Below, in pieces: positions 56,323-64,000 of a stretch of DNA of 64,000 nt. The stretch lies in assembly GCA_001910725.1 (NCBI GenBank), contig MJGA01000003.1, positions 248,001 to 312,000 of the forward strand, given 5' to 3'. Every line of letters begins with the position of its first letter. The stretch's first letter is position 1. This stretch comes from Phanerodontia chrysosporium (Eukaryota; Basidiomycota; Agaricomycetes; Polyporales; Phanerochaetaceae). The position numbers were made by a program, and so were the translations under genes. Below the pieces are notes generated by a model, which saw only the letters and a list, made by a program, of their open reading frames with translations, was not told the origin of the DNA and ran no database searches.

Positions 56323-56354
56323 TGCTGCTGCTGCTGCTGCCGCCGCCGCCGCCC
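56323..56354. repeat. (TGC)n(CGC)n compound repeat
   Basis: About six TGC units run directly into about five CGC units, then a CCCC run. A CTG/CCG compound array of this type can form hairpins. Confidence 0.85.
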
Positions 56355-56495
56355 CTTGTTGTTGTGATTTTGTTGCCTGCACGACGCGCGCACCGGAGCC
56401 CGCGCTCGCCATCAGCGGCAGCCCCCGGGCGCTCCGGGCTCGCGCACCGTCTCTCGCGAGGAGGTCTCCCAGCGCGGGCTTTCAGCCTGCCGCAA

Positions 56496-56509
56496 TTGTG
56501 TATACACAA
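56496..56509. repeat. 14-bp perfect palindrome
   Basis: TTGTGTATACACAA is its own reverse complement. It is an AT-containing site inside GC-rich DNA, followed within 20 bp by a run of seven T. Confidence 0.85.
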
Positions 56510-56690
56510 CACGCTCGAGAAATTTTTTTCACGCCGTCGTTCGGGGAGATGTGCGCTCGGTGTCTCACGCGTCCGCTGGCGCTCATGTACGGGAATCCAC
56601 AGACGATATGTGAGAGAGACATGCGGGCGTGCAACGGGTTCCCGCGCGGCGGACCGTCGCGTCTCCCGACACCTGGTGCACCGTAGATCC

Positions 56691-56718
56691 CTCGGCGGGC
56701 CAACGTTGGCCCGCCGAG
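56691..56718. repeat. 28-bp perfect palindrome, no spacer
   Basis: The 14-base arm CTCGGCGGGCCAAC is followed immediately by its exact reverse complement GTTGGCCCGCCGAG. The match stops at both outer edges. It could extrude as a cruciform, act as a dimer binding site or form an RNA hairpin. No coding feature explains it. Confidence 0.95.
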
Positions 56719-57035
56719 CCACCCGTCGTCGCTCTTTGCATCTGTTGCACAAGGTCGCCTAGGCAACTCATCGTCTGGCACGCTGACGACAGATGCGCGC
56801 AGGCTGAGGACGTCGCAGACCTGCACACGCACAGAGGCCCGGGACACGTCTGCTGCTGTACATTGTGGCGCATCATGGCTTCGCATACGAGGCAACGTAA
56901 CTACCCTGGATTCCTGGGGTGCAATTAGCCTTCAGACGTGCCCTCTGGCCCCTCGGGCGAGCAGCGCGGGGCCTTATAGCGCGCGGGGTCCCCCTGACGA
57001 GAGACACAGGACAAGATTCCATACCGGACGCCGCC

Positions 57036-57494
57036 ATGGCCCTCTGCCTCCGTTGCGGTCGCAGTCGATCAGTGGCGGCGCCACAAGTTCGCGCCATCCC
57101 ACCGACGGCTCGCGCGTCCCCCCTCTTCCCGCTCGCTGCCGGCAGCATCGCGGCGTGTGCTGCGGCGCCCCCGCCTGTCTCGATGCCAATGAGTCAGAAG
57201 AGCATGTCGTGCCTTGCCCGCGCCCTGGCCCCGGCAAGTCCCGCCGCGCCCGGTGCGCCCGCCCAGAGAGGAAGGTGGTGTAGTGGATATCCCGGCGGCC
57301 GTCCCCACAGGGGCTGCGCCACGCCCGTCCTCCGGGGGCCCTCCTCGCCCGGCGCAGAGCCCGCGGCCGCTCTCGAGCTGGGGGGCCGCGCGTCCGCGCA
57401 CGGCTGCACCTGCGCGAGCATGCGCGGGCGGGGCCCGTGCGCACAGCTGGCAGGCAGGCGTGCACGCGCAGTGACGATCCCCCTCAGACAGTAG
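57036..57494 (+). CDS. Doubtful ORF with strong start context (152 aa)
   Basis: An open frame begins at ATG 57036 in an ideal context (GCCGCCATGG), about 60 bp after a TTATAG motif near 56974. It starts MALCLRCGRSRSVAAP, with a CxxC pair, and then becomes Ala/Pro/Arg-rich without a domain. Frames of similar length occur by chance all over this GC-rich island, so only the start context and upstream motif argue for it. Confidence 0.2.
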   Translation: MALCLRCGRSRSVAAPQVRAIPPTARASPLFPLAAGSIAACAAAPPPVSMPMSQKSMSCLARALAPASPAAPGAPAQRGRWCSGYPGGRPHRGCATPVLRGPSSPGAEPAAALELGGRASAHGCTCASMRGRGPCAQLAGRRARAVTIPLRQ

Positions 57495-58632
57495 TGCTCC
57501 TACGCGCTCGAAACAGGAGCAGCGACGATCCTCTCCGTCGGGCGATCGTCACAGGAGGCGTGGCGTCCCCCCCCTCAGCTTCGCCTGCTTTCCATCCGAT
57601 CCTTCCACGCACGAGGCCGAGGGCGGCGCAGGGGCTCCTGGGGGCTCCTGGGTCTGCCGTGGCATGACGTGTCCGCGCCTGCCTGTGCCGCGGATACGCC
57701 GGGGGGCGCAGGACGTTGGGTGCGCGCTGCCGCGCTCTGGGCCGCCCTCGTCCGCGAGAGGCCCGCGGGGCACGCAGATAACGGCAGAGCTGACGCAGGG
57801 CTGCGGTACGGGCTGCTCGCACAACGGTGCGGCGCGACGCCCGGGCCCCCCGAACCTCGAACTCTCGCGAGCCTGACACCGCCAGGCCCCCGCGCTGCTG
57901 CGCGCCCGTGACGCTGCGCGAGGAGACTCCCCCTTCCCCTGCCTGCGTTCGAGAAGGCGGCCCCATCAGAAGGCGGGTGGCGCGAAGCCCTGGGCTGCGA
58001 AGGGGACCCGTGTCGCAACGAGGCTCGCGCTCGTGCCCTCCCCGTCCTGGCAGGACGAGTGCTCGCCGACGGGACGAGGCACCGCGCGGTGTGGGCTGTG
58101 ACGTCACGCTGCTGTATCATGGGAGACTTGCAGAAATCTCGCCCTCCGGCATGGGACGACGGCCTGAACGCGGCGGAAAGAGGCGGTGTTCAATGCAGAG
58201 GGTTTCCTGTGGACACAGAAGGCACTAGCACGTACTCACCTTCGAATGCTGCTCACTGACAAAGCACCCTCACAAAACTGAGACAGAGCCCTGTCCTCGT
58301 ATGGGACAGATTGAATTCATGTGGAAAAAAGTGGGCCTTCTGCGCTTTGCCATCGTATTCAGTCCCCTTATCGTGGCGTCTGCAGGTGCCAACTTAAGCG
58401 ACGACTCGGTCCAGCATCGTCGCACCTCAGAACCATACATGGTTTCAGTGTCATGAGAGGACTTGTAGGGATATGGACATCGGACGAACAGCGCACACGC
58501 TTCTGTGGAAACGATCTGATAGAGAAACTGCATGGCATTAGCGAATAGTAAAAGAGAGAGGCGTGCTAAGCGATACAAGGAAGGCAGGAAGTCGTACAGA
58601 TCATGGAAGAGGAGAGGCACGGTCGGCATGGA

Positions 58633-59450
58633 TCAGTCCAACTTGACAGTATCATCAATCATGTAGACGATGCCGTTCGCTGCCTAGACACAAGCGGGTC
58701 AGTATCACAAGAAGGCCATTCAAAAAGGCGTGCCCTGGGATCAAACTTACTTCCTTCGCACCAATGATGTGCGCGCCATCGTTGACGATGACATGCGCCC
58801 ACTCTGGCGACTCTGGTTGGCCAGTGGCCTGCGTGAAGGTCACGGTCTTCCCCTCCAGCAGCGTGGGATGGGGCCCAGGCGAGAGCGAAAGGGGATACTG
58901 CTATATGTGGCGAGCGAGGATCGTCAGCATGACAGCAGGCGCAGTGTGGCGAGGGACCTACGGGGATGATGTGCGCCGAAACCCACTGCAGGACGTTCTC
59001 CTTGGACCGTGCGTCGAGCTCTTCCTCCGTGATGACCACGCCGGTGTCCTCGGGTGGCGCAGCGCCCTGGTGCCTAGCATCCAATAGCGGCGGGTCAGCT
59101 CCTGTGGTCCCCCACCCGCCGTGCACGCGCACACACACACAGGCGCACGGCGGCCGCAGCGGCACTCACGGCTTGCGCGCCAGGGCCATGACGGCCTTGT
59201 TCGTCGGCACGAGCAGGGTCAGGCGCGAGGCCTTATCGGCGAACCTCTTGCTCAGCTCGACTTCCCGCGCGTAGGTATAGAAGATGGACGCGGACGGCTC
59301 GATCGTGAGCAAGTCCGCGAGCGTGGGCTTCTCGTTCGTCAAGGGCGTGTACGTCTCAGGCATGCTGCTCGAGCCGAGGCGGATCTGCTCCTGCGCGCAG
59401 ACAAAAGACACGCAAGATAGAATGAGCGTAGAGAACAGGGCAAACCGCAT
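58633..59450 (-). CDS. Secreted fasciclin (FAS1) domain protein
   Basis: Extracellular or cell-wall adhesion-type protein with one FAS1 domain. Exons 59450-59170, 59073-58962, 58900-58751 and 58683-58633 all join in phase. A clear signal peptide opens it (RFALFSTLILSCVSFVCAQ). The FAS1 fold shows the H1 motif ADKASRLTLLVPTNKAVMAL, then EEELDARSKENVLQWVSAHI, LLEGKTVTFTQATGQ, and the final strands AHVIVNDGAHIIGAKE and AANGIVYMIDDTVKLD before TGA at 58633-58635. No GPI signal or TM helix follows, so the protein is probably soluble or wall-bound. It borders the GC-rich island. Confidence 0.87.
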
Positions 59451-60396
59451 CGTGGCTGCAGCGTGTTATGGTGGTCGTCAACTGGAGCCCGAGCCTGCGC
59501 TTGCCATTGCGGGCGCACAGGGGGCATGTGCTTGCTTACGTGATATGACCATACTCTGTTTTCCTCCTACAAGTCCCAAATATGGAACTTGTCTCGCGAA
59601 ACACGGGCTCGCGCTGAAACTGCGGGGGGTGCATCAAGGCCGAGGAACCTCTTGCGATGGTCGTATTTAGTCTCGAGACGCGTTCGTGACACGCTCGTCG
59701 CCCTCTTTTCTGCTTGCATGTGCACTTTTCGCTGGTGCACCGTCCGAGGCGTTTTCCGCTGACACGGACAAGGCTTTGGAGTGTTGATCACGGCCGCTTT
59801 GAGGATGAGGTGTACGCAGGGCAAAGAGTGCGGTGGTATCTCTGTGGTGCGTGGCTGAACTGTGTGTCTTTGAAGGGCGTTGTTCATTGTATGCAATTCT
59901 TTAGACGGTATTCCTGCATACCTGCCTCGTACGGCCTAGTTTCCCTGTCCAGCTTGGTACCTGACGGCACCCGGCATGTCGAGGACAAAAACAGACTCTG
60001 TTCCTAGGCTTTTCCACCGTGGACCCTGCTGTTCCCTCTGCACATTTCGTCCCGCACTGCGCAGCCAACGACGTATGCTCGACGCAGATGCCTGTCGCCC
60101 GTGGGGAACACTCCGGGTAAACAAGCCTCCCGGAGCAATGTGAAAGGTGGTGATCGATTCCCGGCCGACGATGACGCGACGGCAGACGTGCTATCTCGTT
60201 GGAGACTGGGTTCTCTCCGCTGCTGACTGAGCACAGAGAATGCCCAAGAACGTGGTGGAACGGCGACAATCCCATAGCCGGCCCCGCCCTTGCCTACGTT
60301 CCCAAGAATAAAAAGGCGTCCTGCGCACCGCTGCACTCTTGCTCTCCCTCCGCACGCATTTCTACGTCTTTGCACTCCCCAGAAGTCGCGCGCACA
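59451..60396. other. Divergent intergenic region, FAS1 and AKR
   Basis: About 950 bp between two divergent starts. The right end carries an AATAAAAAGG motif near 60307 and a CT-rich leader. No supported gene on either strand. Confidence 0.5.
60307..60316 (+). promoter_or_regulatory. TATA-like element of the AKR gene
   Basis: AATAAAAAGG lies about 85 bp before the aldo-keto reductase ATG and is followed by a CT-rich stretch. Position and sequence fit a fungal core promoter. Confidence 0.4.
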
Positions 60397-62141
60397 ATGT
60401 CTTCTCAGCAGGAATACGTCGAGTTTGACCCCAAGGGCATGCCCTTCCGCCGCCTCGGCGCAAGCGGTCTCCGCGTTCCGCTCTTCTCGCTCGGAGGATG
60501 TAAGTGCACCGGCGATCCATGCTGCATTCAGGAGATGCTCAATGGAACCGGCGCGTCTCAGGGCTGACCTACGGCCAGACCGTCAAGGGCGATCCCGTCA
60601 AGGAGATCATGAAGCTCGCCTTCGAGAACGGCATTAACATGTTCGATACTGCGGAGGGCTACGCCGCCGGAAACTCTGAGCTCGAAATGTGCGTGCTGCC
60701 CAGCCATTTGACGTTTTTAGCGTGAAACGCGGTCTGACCGGCGTGATTGTTCTCTGTAGGGGACGCGTTATTCGCGAGCTTGGCTGGCGCCGCTCAGACC
60801 TCATCATTAGCACCAAGATTTTCTTCGGCACCCGTGCTGGTCCCAACGACAAGGGCTGTCCCGCAAGCAGTGAGTCTCCAGACATGTCTCCGGTGCGCTA
60901 GATGCGGCTTCCTCTGACACACGCGTGCGATCGCAGCATCATTGAAGGCACGAAGGCGTCGCTCGAGCGTCTCGGCCTGGACTATGTCGATGTCATCTTC
61001 GCTCACCGTCCCGACCCGACCGGTGCGTTCCCGTCTCTTCGCAGCCTTGGTATGTCGTGTATTGACACCGAGTCTGTTCAGTCCCGATGGAGGAAGTCGT
61101 CCGTGCCTTCAACTGGGTCATCGAGAAGGGCTGGGTAAGCCTCGTTGCGCCTCCTCACGCCGCAGACCACCCTCACGCGCTCTCGACAGGCGTTCTACTG
61201 GGCGACTTCAGAATGGTCCGCAGTTGAGATCGAAGAGGCGCACCGTATGTTTTCCCTGTGATTCGCTCTCATTTCGGAGCTACGCACTCACCGGCCTGTG
61301 CACAGATGTTGCCACCAGACTAAACCTCATCCCACCAATCGCCGAGCAGTGCCAGCACCAGTACGTACTTCTCTCTCGAAGTCAACCTTATCAGGTGGGC
61401 AGGACCTGACGCACGAACCTGCAGCATGCTGCACCGCGAGCGCCCCGAGAAGGAATACGCGTAAGTACCGATCGATGACTGCTCTTCGAATGCTTCGCTC
61501 ATGCTGGGACCAGGCCCTTGTACAAGCGCTACGATCTCGGAACCACAGTATGGTCTGCTCTCGCGAGCGGTCTGTTGACCGGCAAGGTATGGAAGACCAT
61601 GCTGGGCCCATCGTCCAGTGCGAACTGACGCCCTGCCTAGTACAACAACGGCATCCCGCCGGACTCGCGCTTCGCCACGCACAAGGACTTCTTCAAGGAT
61701 ACGCTTGACAGCCTCACCAAGGAGGAGGGCATGCGCAAGCTCGAGAAGGTCAAGGCGCTCACGGAGCTCGCTGAGAAAGGTCGGTGGTCCTCGCTCTCCG
61801 CTGTCGCCGGCCGGACGCTGACGGTCGCGCGCGCGCGCGTCTTCTAGAACTCGGCTGCAGCACCACTCAGCTCGCGCTCGCCTGGGTCGCGAAGTTCCCG
61901 ACGACGAGCACGGTCATTCTTGGCGCGACCAAGCCCGAGCAGCTGCTCGAAAACATCAAGGCCCTCGAGGTCATCCCCAAGCTCACGCCTGAGGTGCTGC
62001 AGAAGATTGAGAGTATTCTCGACAACAAGCCCAAGCCTGAGGTATGTCCAGCGAACATATTCCGATCGTATACGTTTTATTAACTGATTGACTTAGTCTA
62101 CATGGGGTCGCCCTGCTCTCGACAAGTACGGCAAGCAGTAG
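60397..62141 (+). CDS. Aldo-keto reductase, Kv-channel beta-subunit type
   Basis: NADPH-dependent oxidoreductase of the AKR6-like group, cytosolic, substrate unknown. The gene is cut into about ten exons. Blocks in order: [29 protein letters not shown] (Trp codon split by the first intron, donor GTAAGT at 60500); [16 protein letters not shown] with the catalytic Asp and Tyr; [14 protein letters not shown] with the Lys; [19 protein letters not shown] with the His position; [57 protein letters not shown] and [19 protein letters not shown] in the cofactor site. It ends [11 protein letters not shown] at TAG 62139-62141. No frame break was noticed across these exons. Confidence 0.92.
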
Positions 62142-63325
62142 AGTTTGCGCTGAGAAACATAACAAAAGATGTACTTTTAGACTAGGTTTATGACAAGTCC
62201 ATGGAACCTACCAGAGACATACACTCTTGCTTGATTCGTTTTGCCTGCCACGAGTCCTTGCGCAACAAACTCTACGTGTCTACTAGGACGGCGGAGCTAT
62301 CAGTGATAGGGCCTGTGTCGTAAGTGAGAGCACGGTGCCGTAACGCACAGAACTCTGGCGACTTGCTCTGTCTACAGACCCGGTTCTTCCATCTTTACGT
62401 GTATGATAGTGTTGGAACATGGCACAAACAGCCCACATCCCTAGTCCTTCCCACAGTGTTTGCTAAAACCGACCCTGGGAGACCCTGGCCAGAAAACAGC
62501 GAAGCACCCACGGACGCGTGTCGCCCGATGCCTTCCGTCCACGGAGGCCGACGACAGGACAAGCTCGGACATTCATCCTGTGCAGCCTTCGATGACACGG
62601 CACCATAGCGTGCATGACAGGCCCGGACGGAAGAACCGCAATGTGCACATCGGACCCTTGGCAGAGCCAGCCACTCTGTCACTGAAGCTGAAGGTGCAGC
62701 GCCCGTGCACCGCGGCCCTGCGGCGTGCGCGCGACGATCGCGTCCCACCGCCTCCCTTCGCGGGAGCCCGGCATGCGATCATATCTCCGCTGTGCGCAGG
62801 GGCATCGCGAAGCGGTGCGCCGCGGCCGGGCGACACGACGTCGCGAGCCTGCGTACTTCCTGTGGGGGCCCGTGGGAGCGCGGCGCGCCGCGTATGGCTG
62901 CCCACGGCGCCCAGGATGGCATGCGCGAGCCCGCCGCCGGCCGTGCGCGCAAGCCACAAGGGCCCCGGCGCCGTGCAATGCACCTGCGCTGCGCCTCCGA
63001 CGTCCGCTTACGTACCCGCCCGCACGCGCGCAGCCAATCGGACGCGGCGCCCACTGAGAAGCCTCGAGCAGACTGAAGGTGCCCCTGTGGCTAACGAAGA
63101 ACGCTTTCCCGCGCATGCACGCGATAGTACGTCGTTGTATGGATCGTCCGAGAACCTCACGAGCTCCCACAGGGGCGAAGCATCCTGCGTTTTTGCGAAG
63201 GAAGTGCGGATTATGCGGATGATAATGTCCAAAGTCCCAGAGCCGAATCTAGCAACCATGAAAACGAAGCAAATGAGTCCATGATAGTCCCAACGTGCAG
63301 AGACAAACCCAGGAGAGACGTGGTC
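62142..63325. other. Convergent 3' intergenic region with GC-rich core
   Basis: About 1.2 kb between the 3' ends of the aldo-keto reductase and the exonuclease-like gene. Bases 62690-63060 are very GC-rich, and the open frames there overlap on both strands without domains, resembling the larger island at 50-58 kb. No gene supported. Confidence 0.5.
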
Positions 63326-64000
63326 CTAGACACGCATGTTACCGAGCCGTTCCGCAGCGTCCTCCACTGCAGCAGAGCCGCCGCGCTTCGACAAGCTGCC
63401 CCGCCCGTCGGCAGGCTGCAGCGCGCTCGACTTCCTCGGCCGGCCACCACCCGGCGAGGGCTGGAAGTAGTCCGACGAGCGCGGGCTATCTTGGTCCTGA
63501 GGCGTGCTGGACATGTTCGGTGTCAGATTAGGAGAAATGTTCGGCGACATGCTGGGCGAGTGTGCGTAGAGCATCGGCGACGGCACTTGCAGACCATACA
63601 TGGCGACCATGGGCGGCGCCATCGGCATCCCGGGGACCATCGGTGGCGTCATGGGCATGGCCGCCATACCCACAGGGGCGCGGCTGGCGTTGCGCATGAT
63701 ATTCTGCTGGACGGTGCGCCCGCGCAGGTTCGGGACCTTTGTTTGCTCGGGATCGAGCAGCAGCTGGAGCGCGAGCAGGGTCAGGAAGGCGTCATTGCCT
63801 GCGTTATGGAGTGGCACTTGGACGTCAACCCCGAGCGACTGCACGAGGTTCGCCAGGGAAAGCGTCGACCCTTTCGCGCGCGGCTTGCCGGACGGCTCTT
63901 GCATATTGCCGCGCAGTCCGAGATTGAAAAGATGCCGCTCGTAGTTGGCGGTGTCGATGATCAAGACGTTGTGTGGTAGTTCTAACGTCAGCAGCGCGGT
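63326..64000 (-). CDS. Gfd2/YDR514C-like DEDDh nuclease-fold protein (partial)
   Basis: The 3' part of a gene whose start lies beyond the right edge. It shows the C-terminal half of a DEDDh RNase-H-like nuclease domain: HNVLIIDTANYERHLFNLG, LSLANLVQSLGVDVQVPLHN and AGNDAFLTLLALQLLLDPE, where HNAGNDA carries the catalytic His and Asp. A low-complexity tail rich in Met, Pro and Ser follows (MAAMPMTPPMVPGMPMAPPM, SPSMSPNISPNLTPNMSSTP), ending MRV at TAG 63326-63328. Fungal relatives include yeast YDR514C and Gfd2. Exonuclease activity is inferred from the motif only; the first catalytic acidic residues are outside the window. Confidence 0.75.
   Translation of the reverse strand, partial: TALLTLELPHNVLIIDTANYERHLFNLGLRGNMQEPSGKPRAKGSTLSLANLVQSLGVDVQVPLHNAGNDAFLTLLALQLLLDPEQTKVPNLRGRTVQQNIMRNASRAPVGMAAMPMTPPMVPGMPMAPPMVAMYGLQVPSPMLYAHSPSMSPNISPNLTPNMSSTPQDQDSPRSSDYFQPSPGGGRPRKSSALQPADGRGSLSKRGGSAAVEDAAERLGNMRV

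Larger units (their letters stand above)
50329..58632. other. GC-rich, gene-poor island (8.3 kb)
   Basis: This is the longest stretch in the window without an ordinary gene. It is strongly GC-rich and rich in CpG, with CGCG runs and several microsatellites. Because GC-rich DNA rarely contains stops, long open frames overlap on both strands in all phases, none with a domain, a conserved block or a convincing intron pattern. The only coding units I support are a small protein gene at 52670-52837 and, weakly, one at 57036. Short AT-rich spots near 51925-51935, 52380-52400, 53450-53485 and 56500-56530 stand out and may be promoter or origin elements. Confidence 0.6.

Noticed and set aside
50329..58632. 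Many long overlapping open frames on both strands, up to about 560 codons
   Set aside because: They overlap in several phases at once, lack domains and usually ATG starts, and follow from the scarcity of stop codons in GC-rich DNA.
1..64000. tRNA, rRNA, CRISPR array, insertion sequence or intact transposon
   Set aside because: None was recognised on either strand by reading; a covariance-model tRNA scan would be needed to exclude a tRNA completely.

Overview
The window is nuclear DNA from a filamentous basidiomycete, most likely an Agaricomycete; order and genus cannot be fixed from sequence alone. The evidence is small-intron gene structure (mostly about 48-60 nt, donors GTRNGT, branch sites CTNAC/CTAAT), CT-rich 5' leaders, and family content typical of mushroom-forming fungi: a Tsp2-like tetraspanin, a Con-6 protein, a HET-domain protein, F-box proteins and DUF1857.

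Layout, left to right. At 0.2-1.3 kb (-) lies an anchored low-complexity protein. At 2.9-5.4 kb (+) is an F-box protein. From 5.9 to 15.1 kb, three genes run on the minus strand: a tetraspanin, the cohesin loader Mau2/Scc4 and an ISWI chromatin remodeller. At 15.7-18.1 kb (+) is an orphan gene followed by a decayed-looking stretch. A Con-6 gene and a membrane dipeptidase (-) follow, the latter divergent from an RPAP3-like TPR protein (+). Next are a second F-box protein (+), a secreted epoxide-hydrolase-like enzyme (-), a Ctr copper transporter (+), mitochondrial uL10m (-) and a 3-hydroxyisobutyrate-dehydrogenase-like enzyme (-). The last is divergent from an Ark/Prk/Akl1-type NAK kinase (+). 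At 36.4-39.0 kb is a HET-domain gene, then an intact DUF1857 gene and a decayed tandem copy, Fip1 (-), Syo1 (+) and a TPX2-domain protein (+). From 50.3 to 58.6 kb the DNA is GC-rich and almost gene-free; it holds one credible small Cys/His-rich protein gene, microsatellites and a perfect 28-bp palindrome. The window closes with a fasciclin protein (-), an intron-rich Kv-beta-type aldo-keto reductase (+) and the 3' part of a Gfd2-like DEDDh nuclease gene (-).

The genes are mostly housekeeping functions (cohesion, chromatin, polyadenylation, ribosomal import, mitochondrial translation, endocytic kinase, spindle) mixed with stress, copper and recognition genes. I see no biosynthetic cluster, rRNA, tRNA, CRISPR array or intact transposon.

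The main technical observation is that many conserved genes carry single-base frame breaks without introns. Nearly all have the sign of one missing base, often in a C or G run. This looks like assembly error rather than gene decay, so many of the exon models below are given with a named break. The main biological leads are the small Cys/His protein, the GC-rich island around it with its palindrome, two 49-nt GC-AG introns, and a Fip1 start codon split by an intron.
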